In this document: positions 1-5,467 of the stretch, piece after piece
Layout of the letters: each line of letters begins with the position of its first letter
Position numbering within the stretch: the first letter of the stretch is position 1
Assembly (NCBI GenBank): GCA_046305255.1
Contig: JBKCCF010000091.1
Location: forward strand, 1-5,467
Source: UBA6136 sp046305255
GTDB taxonomy: Bacteria; Pseudomonadota; Gammaproteobacteria; Methylococcales; Methylococcaceae
Length of the DNA: 5,467 nucleotides
Direction: 5' to 3'
Notes under the pieces: generated by a model
What the model was told of the DNA's origin: nothing
Seen by the model: only the letters and a program-made list of their open reading frames with translations
Database searches by the model: none
Translations under genes and position numbers: made by a program

Positions 1-911
1 CCGAGCACCAGTTCAGCCACCATCAGAACCAGTAGCCCTAACGCCAGGAGCGCGGCATGACTCATGCGGTCTGACAGTCTGCCGAAAGGATAGGCGCTGG
101 TGGAATAAACGAGGTTCATCACCACCATCACCAACGGCACCAGGGCCAGCGGTATGCCGCTCTGCTCTGCCCGCAGCACCAGAAAGGCCTCACTGAAGCG
201 GGCCAGCGAAAACACTGCGCCAATACCGACCACCCACCAATAGGGTGATCCCAACCGCATGAGATTGGCCCGACTGACAGGATTACGGCGGGGGGCATCC
301 TGCCGACCGTCCGGCTCTCTGATGCCGAACAGCAGCAGGAGAACGGCCAGTCCGGCCGGAATAACGGCGACCCAGAACACCTTCCGAAAGTCATTCGCCC
401 ACAGCAGCATCAGGCCCGCCGCCAGCAACGGGCCCAAAAAGGCGCCGATGGTGTCGAGCGACTGCCGTAACCCAAAGGCCGCACCCCGCAGATGAGGCGG
501 GGCGAGGTCGGCTACCAGCGCATCACGGGGTGCTCCCCGTATGCCCTTACCGACCCTGTCAGCCAGGCGCGCGGTACACACCATGCCTGTCGATTGGGCT
601 AAGGCGAACAAGGGCTTGGTGAGTGCGCTCGCAGCATAACCCAATAGTGCCAGCCCCTTGCGTCTGCCCCAATAATCGCTCAATACTCCGGAAAAAACCT
701 TTACGATCAGGGCAATGGATTCCGCAAGCCCCTCAATTAACCCCACAGCCAAGGCGCTCATGCCCAACGTCCCGGTCATGAACAGTGGCAACAGGCTGTG
801 TATCATCTCCGACGATACATCCATCAACAGACTGACAAAGCCCAACACCCAGATGGCGCGGGGGATCTGTCTCAGCACGCTGGTTTGACCGGTTTCTGAA
901 AATCTACGCAC
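1..911 (-). CDS. MFS transporter, C-terminal part cut off by the window edge
   Basis: Inner-membrane secondary transporter of the major facilitator superfamily; substrate unknown. The minus frame is open from a GTG at 911 to the left edge, giving 303 codons of a protein expected to have about 400 residues and 12 helices. An MFS motif A lies at residues 75-85 (GVLSDYWGRRK), in the loop after the second helix. It is followed at 115-130 by RLADRVGKGIRGAPRD, a segment typical of one uncharacterised bacterial MFS group. A second, degenerate motif A (FGRLSDR, 286-292) marks the start of the C-terminal half. Hydrophobic segments occur near 18-32, 49-72, 87-106, 153-171, 178-195, 226-246 and 262-281. 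GTG is chosen because AGGAG (complement of 921-925) sits 9 bases upstream and the next residues lead straight into helix 1. It is divergent from mtaB. The family is clear; drug efflux or metabolite export are both possible. Confidence 0.9.
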   Translation of the reverse strand, partial: MRRFSETGQTSVLRQIPRAIWVLGFVSLLMDVSSEMIHSLLPLFMTGTLGMSALAVGLIEGLAESIALIVKVFSGVLSDYWGRRKGLALLGYAASALTKPLFALAQSTGMVCTARLADRVGKGIRGAPRDALVADLAPPHLRGAAFGLRQSLDTIGAFLGPLLAAGLMLLWANDFRKVFWVAVIPAGLAVLLLLFGIREPDGRQDAPRRNPVSRANLMRLGSPYWWVVGIGAVFSLARFSEAFLVLRAEQSGIPLALVPLVMVVMNLVYSTSAYPFGRLSDRMSHAALLALGLLVLMVAELVL

Positions 912-920
912 CGTTATACG

Positions 921-925
921 CTCCT
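921..925 (-). promoter_or_regulatory. Ribosome binding site of the MFS gene
   Basis: The minus strand reads AGGAG here, 9 bases before the GTG at 911. This is the strongest Shine-Dalgarno match near the gene's start and decides the start codon. Confidence 0.7.
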
Positions 926-976
926 GTTCCAAACAATCGATCAAAAACCCGGTTTGGGCCCGGCCATCGCCTATAG

Positions 977-982
977 ACTATA
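977..982 (-). promoter_or_regulatory. Candidate -10 element for the MFS gene
   Basis: The minus strand reads TATAGT (5 of 6 to the sigma-70 -10 consensus), which would start transcription near 970 and leave a leader of about 60 bases. No good -35 is visible at the usual spacing. The same AT-rich patch (972-984) contains a perfect TATAAT on the plus strand at 979-984, but its only -35-like partner, TTGGGC at 954-959, sits at a poor spacing of 19. The direction served by this patch is therefore uncertain. Confidence 0.25.
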
Positions 983-1019
983 ATCACCGGGGTTAAGGCT
1001 CCCTCTATTTTGGCAGTGA

Positions 1020-1047
1020 TTGACCCCCAACACCCAGGCAGCAGAAT
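1020..1047 (+). promoter_or_regulatory. Candidate sigma-70 promoter of the mtaB-ABC operon
   Basis: TTGACC at 1020-1025 matches the -35 consensus at 5 of 6 positions. CAGAAT at 1042-1047 matches the -10 at 4 of 6, with a 16-base spacer. Transcription would start near 1054, giving a leader of about 70 bases before the ATG at 1123. It is the best plus-strand pair in the divergent spacer, but it is only a pattern match. Confidence 0.35.
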
Positions 1048-1122
1048 CCCGGCCCGAGGGCTGTATAACCCAGTCTTCCGGTCTTGTACCCCGGCCAGAC
1101 CCGTCACCAGCACGATTGTCAT

Positions 1123-2415
1123 ATGCGCGTAAACCTCAAAACCCTGGGCTGCCGACTGAACGAGGCCGAACTGGAAACCTGGGCTCGCCAGTTCCAAAAC
1201 GAAGGCCACAGCATCGTCAGCGATGCCGAGGACGCCGATCTGCTGGTATTCAATTCCTGCGCCGTCACCCAGGACGCCGTTCGCAAGTCACGCAACCTCT
1301 TGCGCAAGGCGGCGAGGGAAAACCCTGAGGCAAAACTTGTCGTGAGCGGCTGCTACGCCACGCTCAACCGTGAGGAAGCCGAAACCCTTGGGGTCGATTT
1401 GGTAGTGACCAATGCCGACAAACAGAACCTGGTGGGCATCACCCGACGCGAGCTGGCACTGGACACCATGCCCGCAGCGTCAACCCTACCGGGAGAGTCC
1501 GCCCTGTTCCGTATGGGACGACACCGGGCCTTCATCAAGGTCCAGGACGGCTGCCGTTATCGCTGTACCTACTGCATCGTCACTGTGGCGCGGGGCGAGG
1601 AGCAGAGCCGAAGCGGCACCGAAATTATAGAAGAAATCAAAGCGCTACACCGGCAAGGCATACAGGAAGCGGTACTGACCGGCGTCCATCTGGGCGGCTA
1701 TGGCAGCGATAACGGCAGCAATCTCTGCAGCCTGATCCGCCAGATTCTGGAGGAGACCGATATTCCAAGAGTGCGGCTGGGCTCACTGGAGCCTTGGGAT
1801 ATTCCCGACTCATTTGTCGAACTGTTCGAGAGCACCCGCCTGATGCCCCACCTGCATCTGCCGTTGCAAAGCGGTTCCGACGCTACACTCAAGCGCATGG
1901 CGCGCCGCTGCCGCACTGCTGAATTTACCGAACTGACCGACCGTCTGCGCCGCCACATCCCCGATATCAACATCACCACCGACCTGATCGTAGGATTTCC
2001 CGGCGAAACCGAGACCGAGTGGGCCGATACTCTGGCCTATGTAGAGGGTATGAACTTCGGCAACATCCATATCTTCAGCTTTTCCCCCCGTGCCGGAACC
2101 GCCGCCGCCAGCCTGCCTAACCCGATCCCCGGCGACATCAAAAAGGCTCGCAGCCGCAGCTTGCATGCACTGGCTGAGCGACAGAAACTGGCCCTGTGGA
2201 CACGGCATCTGGGGCGGGTTCATCCCGTTCTGTGGGAAGGCGCGCGTCAACGGGGCGACGGGCACTACATCCTACACGGCTATACCCCCCAGTACCTGAA
2301 AGTCGGCATGGTGACCACTGATCCCGCCGCCCTCAGCTACCGGGTGACACCTGCCCATCTGTTGAGCATCGCGCCGGACGGTGACTTCATTATGGCGGAG
2401 TCAACAGCGACTTGA
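1123..2415 (+). CDS. mtaB: tRNA (t6A37) methylthiotransferase MtaB
   Basis: Radical-SAM iron-sulfur enzyme of the MiaB/RimO/MtaB family. It adds a methylthio group at C2 of N6-threonylcarbamoyladenosine-37 in ANN-decoding tRNAs, giving ms2t6A, and acts in the cytoplasm. The 430 residues match the usual length. The N-terminal methylthiotransferase domain carries its three cluster-binding cysteines at C10 (TLGCRLN), C46 (NSCAVT) and C77 (SGCYA). The radical-SAM CxxxCxxC motif is at C144, C148 and C151 (GCRYRCTYC), and LPLQSGSD and DLIVGFPGET follow in the SAM barrel. The C-terminal stretch (about 370-420) with GYTPQYLKV resembles a TRAM domain. TLGCRLN near the N-terminus and the length favour MtaB over MiaB or RimO. 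The ATG at 1123 places this motif where the family has it; a TTG at 1084 would add 13 unlikely residues. No good Shine-Dalgarno precedes the ATG. First gene of a three-gene operon. Confidence 0.93.
   Translation: MRVNLKTLGCRLNEAELETWARQFQNEGHSIVSDAEDADLLVFNSCAVTQDAVRKSRNLLRKAARENPEAKLVVSGCYATLNREEAETLGVDLVVTNADKQNLVGITRRELALDTMPAASTLPGESALFRMGRHRAFIKVQDGCRYRCTYCIVTVARGEEQSRSGTEIIEEIKALHRQGIQEAVLTGVHLGGYGSDNGSNLCSLIRQILEETDIPRVRLGSLEPWDIPDSFVELFESTRLMPHLHLPLQSGSDATLKRMARRCRTAEFTELTDRLRRHIPDINITTDLIVGFPGETETEWADTLAYVEGMNFGNIHIFSFSPRAGTAAASLPNPIPGDIKKARSRSLHALAERQKLALWTRHLGRVHPVLWEGARQRGDGHYILHGYTPQYLKVGMVTTDPAALSYRVTPAHLLSIAPDGDFIMAESTAT
2397..2415 (+). promoter_or_regulatory. Coupled start of the permease: SD inside mtaB and TTGA overlap
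   Basis: GGAG at 2397-2400 lies inside the last codons of mtaB. The permease TTG (2412-2414) overlaps the mtaB TGA (2413-2415). This layout suggests that permease translation depends on ribosomes finishing mtaB; the weak TTG would keep its output low. Confidence 0.55.
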
Positions 2416-3170
2416 AGCCCGTCTCAACGCCAAAATCCCTGCTCAGCGCGCTGGCCTCTATCGCCTGCCTGCTCCTGATCTGGCAAATGGCGGCCGCCAG
2501 TGCCGCATCAGCCCTGCTACCGACACCGGCCATTGTCTTTGCTGTCATGGCCCACGACATGGGCTCTGGTGAGTTACCCTACCATCTGGGCGTGACCCTG
2601 GCCCGACTGGCTGTCAGTTTCCTCCTGTCGATGGGCATGGGGACCGCCATTGGCATCGCACTGGGTCGCCATCGTGCGCTGGACCGCTTTTTCGACAGCT
2701 GGCTGGTGATCTTCCTGAACATTCCGGCGCTGGTCACCATCATTCTGTGCTATATCTGGTTGGGTTTGATCGAAAGTGCCGCCATCGCCGCCGTTGTCAT
2801 CAATAAACTGCCGAACGTGATCGTCACCATTCGCGAAGGTACCCGCACCCTCGACCGCAACTTGCTGGAAATGGCCGAGGTTTATCGCTTTGGTCGACTG
2901 AAAACCCTCCGACACGTCATCTGGCCGCAGCTATTCCCCTTCATACTCGCGGCAGCGCGTACCGGTCTGGCACTGATCTGGAAAATCATTCTGGTGGTCG
3001 AATTGCTGGGGCGCAGTAACGGCATGGGCTATCAACTGCATCTCTTTTTCCAAATGTTTGATGTCGCTGGCATTCTGGCGTACTCGATTGCCTTCGTGAT
3101 CGTCATCCAGTTCATTGAGTGGACGTTACTAAGACCGCTGGACCGTAGGGCGAGGCGTTGGCGCCGATGA
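2412..3170 (+). CDS. ABC transporter permease, NitT/TauT/SsuC type
   Basis: Inner-membrane permease of an ABC importer in the family that moves nitrate, sulfonates, taurine or pyrimidine precursors; the substrate here is not readable. The 252 residues are the usual length for the family. Hydrophobic stretches lie near 9-33, 58-84, 97-120, 122-138, 172-189 and 213-240. The cytoplasmic EAA loop that docks the ATPase is at about 143-166 (EMAEVYRFGR, then the IWPQLFP end), with the conserved glycine at 151. The tail is rich in arginine (RPLDRRARRWRR). The TTG start shares TTGA with the mtaB stop, and GGAG at 2397-2400 lies 11 bases upstream. The next in-frame start, an ATG at 2487, would cut off helix 1, so TTG is preferred. 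Its stop overlaps the ATPase start. No substrate-binding protein gene is adjacent. Confidence 0.9.
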   Translation: MKPVSTPKSLLSALASIACLLLIWQMAAASAASALLPTPAIVFAVMAHDMGSGELPYHLGVTLARLAVSFLLSMGMGTAIGIALGRHRALDRFFDSWLVIFLNIPALVTIILCYIWLGLIESAAIAAVVINKLPNVIVTIREGTRTLDRNLLEMAEVYRFGRLKTLRHVIWPQLFPFILAAARTGLALIWKIILVVELLGRSNGMGYQLHLFFQMFDVAGILAYSIAFVIVIQFIEWTLLRPLDRRARRWRR

Positions 3171-3907
3171 CCGCATTGCAGATCAACATCATCCGCAAAT
3201 ATTTCCCCGACCATGGCAAGGCTGGCGGCAAAACGGTGATTGAGGCGTTGCACCTCACCGTGCAACATGGCGAGTTCGTCTGTCTGGTCGGGCCATCGGG
3301 TTGCGGCAAGACCAGTCTGCTGAACCTGCTGGCAGGGCTGGATACCGACTTTGAGGGCACGATAGACGCCGGCATGCCCAACGGCAAACCCCCTCGGCTG
3401 GGCTATGTCTTCCAGAATCCGAGGCTGCTGCCGTGGCGAACGGTAGATCAGAATATCCAACTGGCTTTGCCAGAAGACCACGATCCCGCTTACATCGACC
3501 ATCTTTTTGCGCGGGTGGGCCTGAGTGAGGCACGTTCGGTCTATCCCGAGCGCCTGTCGGTGGGCATGAGCCGACGGGCGGCCTTGGTGCGGGCGTTTGC
3601 CATTCAGCCGGAAATACTGCTGATGGACGAGCCCTTTGTCTCGCTGGACCCACCCACCGGACGGCGCATGCGGGAACTGCTGCTGAGTCTGTGGCTAGAG
3701 CAGTCGCAGACGGTCTTGTTCGTCACGCATGACCTGCGCGAAGCGATAGAGCTGGGCGACCGGCTCATCTTCCTGTCGGCCTCACCGTCTCGCGTGATCT
3801 GCGATATTGGGATTGACACACCGCAAGCGCTGCGGGATGGGGCGATGATAGAAAATTTCCGGCTAGGGCTGGAGCAGAATTATCCAGCTATCGCCAGCCT
3901 GCTCTGA
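3167..3907 (+). CDS. ABC transporter ATP-binding protein, NitT/TauT/SsuB type
   Basis: Cytoplasmic ATPase that should pair with the permease just upstream and power its transport. The 246 residues are a single nucleotide-binding domain with all core motifs in order: Walker A GPSGCGKTS (42-50), Q-loop glutamine Q83 in VFQNPRLLPW, signature LSVGM (130-134), Walker B LLMDE (151-155, catalytic E155), D-loop SLD (159-161) and switch histidine H188 in VTHDL. The Q-loop PRLLPW is typical of the SsuB/TauB/NrtD group. The signature is unusual: the canonical LSGGQ or LSGGM has glycine where this protein has V132. The ATG at 3167 shares ATGA with the permease stop, and an AGGGCGAGG stretch lies about 13 bases upstream; a TTG at 3158 would add only three residues. 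Last gene of the operon. The import direction is inferred from family membership, as no binding protein is present. Confidence 0.92.
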   Translation: MTALQINIIRKYFPDHGKAGGKTVIEALHLTVQHGEFVCLVGPSGCGKTSLLNLLAGLDTDFEGTIDAGMPNGKPPRLGYVFQNPRLLPWRTVDQNIQLALPEDHDPAYIDHLFARVGLSEARSVYPERLSVGMSRRAALVRAFAIQPEILLMDEPFVSLDPPTGRRMRELLLSLWLEQSQTVLFVTHDLREAIELGDRLIFLSASPSRVICDIGIDTPQALRDGAMIENFRLGLEQNYPAIASLL

Positions 3908-3915
3908 CGTTCAGA

Positions 3916-3943
3916 CTGCCGTTTACCCCGCGCTAACGGCCAG
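3916..3943. terminator. Inverted repeat between convergent genes, possible bidirectional terminator
   Basis: GCCGTT at 3918-3923 pairs with AACGGC at 3935-3940 around an 11-base loop. CT (3916-3917) and AG (3942-3943) extend the stem to 8 pairs with one bulged C. It starts 9 bases after the ATPase stop and overlaps the last codons of the convergent glycosyltransferase. There is no T-run on either side, so it could act with Rho or simply be a stable 3' end. Confidence 0.4.
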
Positions 3944-5027
3944 ACAACGCGCCCAGCAGGTCCTGATAGACCGCAAGATTGCCGTCTATCATCAAATCAG
4001 CAGAGAATTCAGTGTCTACCAGCAACCTGCCCGCCTCTCCCATCCTGCGGGCCAGCGTCTCATCCGTCAACAGTCTGGCAATGGCCCCAGCCAGGGCCGC
4101 GGCATCCCCGGGCGGCACCAGCAGGCCTGTGACCTGATCCCGTACCGCTTCGGGAATGCCGCCTACGGCTGAGGCAATCACCGGGACGCTGGAACTAGAA
4201 GCCTGCAGCAGGGATACGCCCAGCCCTTCCATGAAGGCGGGATGTACGACCATGCTCAGACAAGGCAGAATCCGCGGCAAATCATCCCTGAACCCTGCCA
4301 GCCGCACCGCAGTGGTGAGACCTCGTCGGTTAATATCAGCCTGAAGTGCCGAGGCCAGAGGGCCTTTCCCAAAAAATAGCACCTGCAACCCGGGCCATTG
4401 CACCAGCAGTTCCGGCATGGCATCAAGCAACACTCGATGCCCCTTACGCTCAATCAACTGTGCGACCACGCCGATCACAGGCGCCCCGGCCTGCAAAGCA
4501 AATTCGCGGCAAAACCATTCGCTATCCGCTGCCTGACGATAGGGACTGGCGTCGATGGCATCGCGAACGCAGCGAAGCTTTTCGGGGGGTAGCCCCTCAC
4601 TCAGCAACACCTGGCTGATACCATCAGAGATGGCAATCACCCTATCGTGCAGCTTGTATTTGAGCGCCACCATCAGCCGACTTTCGGGGTTATCCTGACG
4701 GCGGGAATGAACAACCGGCACACCTGCCAGCCGGGCGGCGATGCCACCCATGACATCGGCACCGATCCGGCTATGCAAATGCACGATATCGGGCCTGATC
4801 CGGCGGATGACGCGATAAAGCCGCCCGATCAGGCCCACATCAAGATCGCCCGCGATTGGCATGCCATGAATTTCGGCAAAGGGTCCGGCTGCGATGCTGA
4901 GCGGGCTACCGGCACGGCAGGCCACCGCATTACTAACGCCCCGCGCCTGCAAGCCTTCGATCAGCAGCAGGATCTGGTGTGCGCCGCCGTAAAGATTGCG
5001 ACCCCCTTCAACATGCAGGACTTTCAC
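3933..5027 (-). CDS. Family 4 glycosyltransferase (GT-B fold)
   Basis: Retaining sugar transferase of the GT4 type, probably moving a nucleotide-sugar unit onto a lipid-linked or LPS/capsule acceptor at the inner face of the membrane; donor and acceptor are unknown. From the GTG at 5027 it has 364 residues, normal for the family. The N-terminal acceptor domain begins VLHVEGGRNLYGGA (3-16), the glycine-rich loop of GT-B enzymes, and has DIVHLHSR at 80-87. The donor domain begins near 184 with GVVAQLIERKG, which includes the phosphate-binding R194/K195. It carries VHPAFMEGLG at 261-270 and GLLVPPGD at 311-318. The usual EX7E motif is E267 with Q275 in the second place. The start is chosen because this family typically begins MKVLHVE; a GTG at 5069 would add 14 atypical residues. 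No membrane anchor is seen. It follows oadB on the same strand but is separated by hairpins. Confidence 0.9.
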   Translation of the reverse strand: MKVLHVEGGRNLYGGAHQILLLIEGLQARGVSNAVACRAGSPLSIAAGPFAEIHGMPIAGDLDVGLIGRLYRVIRRIRPDIVHLHSRIGADVMGGIAARLAGVPVVHSRRQDNPESRLMVALKYKLHDRVIAISDGISQVLLSEGLPPEKLRCVRDAIDASPYRQAADSEWFCREFALQAGAPVIGVVAQLIERKGHRVLLDAMPELLVQWPGLQVLFFGKGPLASALQADINRRGLTTAVRLAGFRDDLPRILPCLSMVVHPAFMEGLGVSLLQASSSSVPVIASAVGGIPEAVRDQVTGLLVPPGDAAALAGAIARLLTDETLARRMGEAGRLLVDTEFSADLMIDGNLAVYQDLLGALSGR

Positions 5028-5071
5028 GCGCTTTTCGCTGTAAGTAATGAGTGAATACCGAGAAAGCACAT

Positions 5072-5099
5072 GAGCGGAGCACCGGTCCGGCGTCCGCTC
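5072..5099 (-). other. Stem-loop in the leader of the glycosyltransferase gene
   Basis: A perfect 7-bp inverted repeat, GAGCGGA (5072-5078) with TCCGCTC (5093-5099), encloses a 14-base loop that itself contains the palindrome ACCGGT. In the minus direction it lies between the first hairpin after oadB and the glycosyltransferase start, 45 bases before the GTG. No T-run follows on the minus strand; on the plus strand TTGCGTATTTT follows, but no plus-strand gene leads into it. It could be a second terminator, a leader structure or a protein-binding site. Confidence 0.4.
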
Positions 5100-5115
5100 T
5101 TGCGTATTTTGGCGA

Positions 5116-5142
5116 AACCCTGCCGCATCGTCCGGGCAGGTT
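5116..5142 (-). terminator. Likely terminator after the decarboxylase beta subunit gene
   Basis: CCTGCC and GGCAGG (5119-5124 and 5135-5140) form a 6-bp stem around a 10-base loop. AA/TT pairs (5116-5117 with 5141-5142) extend it past one bulged base. It begins about 11 bases after the gene's stop codon in the minus direction. The following bases are TTTCGCC after the G-rich arm, so the U-run is short and termination may be partial. Confidence 0.5.
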
Positions 5143-5153
5143 CAGCGCCGGAA

Positions 5154-5467
5154 TTACTGAACCAGTGCCAGCAGCACACCGGCAGCAACCGCCGAACCAA
5201 TCACGCCCGCGACATTCGGGCCCATGGCATGCATGAGCAGGAAGTTGTGAGGGTTGGATTCCTGCCCCACCTTGTTAGCGACCCGCGCCGACATTGGTAC
5301 GGCGGATACCCCGGCAGCACCAATCAGGGGGTTGATTTTGTTGGCGGGCGAAATAGCGTTCATGAGCTTGGCCATCAGCACACCCGACGCCGTACCGAAA
5401 CTGAAGGCCATGGCGCCCAGAACCAGGATGCCAAGCGTTTCAGGCCTCAGGAACTGGTCGGCACTCA
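5154..5467 (-). CDS. oadB: Sodium-pump decarboxylase beta subunit (probably oxaloacetate decarboxylase), C-terminal part
   Basis: Membrane subunit that decarboxylates carboxybiotin on the biotin-bearing alpha subunit and exports Na+ in exchange. Only the last 104 codons are inside the window; the family has about 375-435 residues. The frame is open to the right edge and ends at TAA (5154-5156). The stretch NPLIGAAGVSAVPMSAR carries N, G, S and R at offsets 0, 4, 9 and 16. These are the spacings of Asn373, Gly377, Ser382 and Arg389, known functional residues of Klebsiella OadB. Next come KVGQ, NPHNFLLMHAMGPNV and a hydrophobic last helix ending LLALVQ. The ATG at 5411 is internal, because AFSFGTASGVL is conserved upstream coding. 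The methylmalonyl-CoA and glutaconyl-CoA decarboxylase beta subunits share this C-terminus, so oxaloacetate is inferred from how common it is. The alpha and gamma genes should lie beyond the right edge. Confidence 0.93.
   Translation of the reverse strand, partial: SADQFLRPETLGILVLGAMAFSFGTASGVLMAKLMNAISPANKINPLIGAAGVSAVPMSARVANKVGQESNPHNFLLMHAMGPNVAGVIGSAVAAGVLLALVQ

Larger units (their letters stand above)
912..1122. other. Divergent intergenic region between the MFS gene and mtaB
   Basis: These 211 bases separate two divergently read genes. They hold the MFS ribosome binding site (921-925), the AT-rich patch at 972-984 and the promoter-like pair at 1020-1047. I see no RNA gene, convincing operator palindrome or riboswitch. 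Frames that cross it on either strand have no recognisable protein features. Confidence 0.6.
5028..5153. other. Spacer between the decarboxylase beta subunit and the glycosyltransferase
   Basis: The 126-bp gap contains two stem-loops (5116-5142 and 5072-5099), described separately. I see no good promoter pair for the glycosyltransferase. Only a weak purine stretch (AGCGAAAAGC on the minus strand) stands before its GTG start. Confidence 0.5.

Noticed and set aside
904..1209. A 101-codon minus-strand frame across the divergent spacer, with an internal MTIVLVTGLAG start resembling a P-loop protein
   Set aside because: There is no GK[ST] after the TGLAG, the C-terminal half is low-quality coding sequence, and it overlaps both the mtaB start and the MFS start.
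1810..2265. 151-codon minus-strand frame inside mtaB
   Set aside because: It is antisense to a well-supported gene, with no recognisable domain; such frames are common in GC-rich DNA.
3032..3502. 156-codon minus-strand frame across the permease-ATPase junction
   Set aside because: It mirrors two solid genes and shows no motif or ribosome site of its own.
4647..5054. 135-codon plus-strand frame antisense to the glycosyltransferase N-terminus
   Set aside because: Its composition follows from the glycosyltransferase codons on the other strand, and no family resemblance is seen.
5027..5069. Longer glycosyltransferase form starting at GTG 5069
   Set aside because: The 14 added residues (LSRYSLITYSEKR after the start) are not typical of the family, whose members start at MKVLHVE; it has no better ribosome site.
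5154..5411. Stand-alone 85-codon membrane protein starting at ATG 5411
   Set aside because: The frame stays open to the window edge and the sequence upstream of the ATG continues the decarboxylase beta-subunit family pattern, so it is the end of a longer gene.

Overview
The window looks like ordinary chromosomal DNA of a GC-rich proteobacterium, most probably a gammaproteobacterium. This rests on gene content (an MtaB-type tRNA methylthiotransferase, a sodium-pump decarboxylase beta subunit, a family 4 glycosyltransferase) and on densely packed genes with 4-base overlaps. The species cannot be named from the sequence. There is no CRISPR array, transposon, rRNA or tRNA gene, and no sign of recent transfer.

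Layout, left to right. Bases 1-911 hold the first 303 codons of a minus-strand MFS transporter whose C-terminal part lies beyond the left edge. Bases 912-1122 are a divergent intergenic region with candidate promoters in both directions. Bases 1123-3907 are a tight plus-strand run of three genes: mtaB, an ABC permease of the NitT/TauT/SsuC type, and its ATPase. Each junction is a 4-base stop/start overlap (TTGA, then ATGA), so the three are almost certainly co-transcribed and translationally coupled. Bases 3908-3932 separate this operon from a convergent minus-strand glycosyltransferase (3933-5027), and an inverted repeat spans the junction. Bases 5028-5153 are a 126-bp spacer with two stem-loops. 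Bases 5154-5467 are the C-terminal 104 codons of a minus-strand sodium-pump decarboxylase beta subunit, probably oadB, whose start lies beyond the right edge.

How the genes fit together. MtaB modifies t6A37 of tRNA to ms2t6A37. The ABC pair should form a small-molecule importer but has no substrate-binding protein in the window, so its substrate is open. The glycosyltransferase probably acts in cell-surface polysaccharide or LPS assembly. OadB would be the membrane sodium-pumping subunit of an oxaloacetate decarboxylase complex and, as is usual, appears to be the last gene of its operon. I see no clear new system. The points most worth following are the coupling of a tRNA-modifying enzyme to an orphan importer, a non-canonical ABC signature (LSVGM), and the E-to-Q change in the glycosyltransferase EX7E motif.
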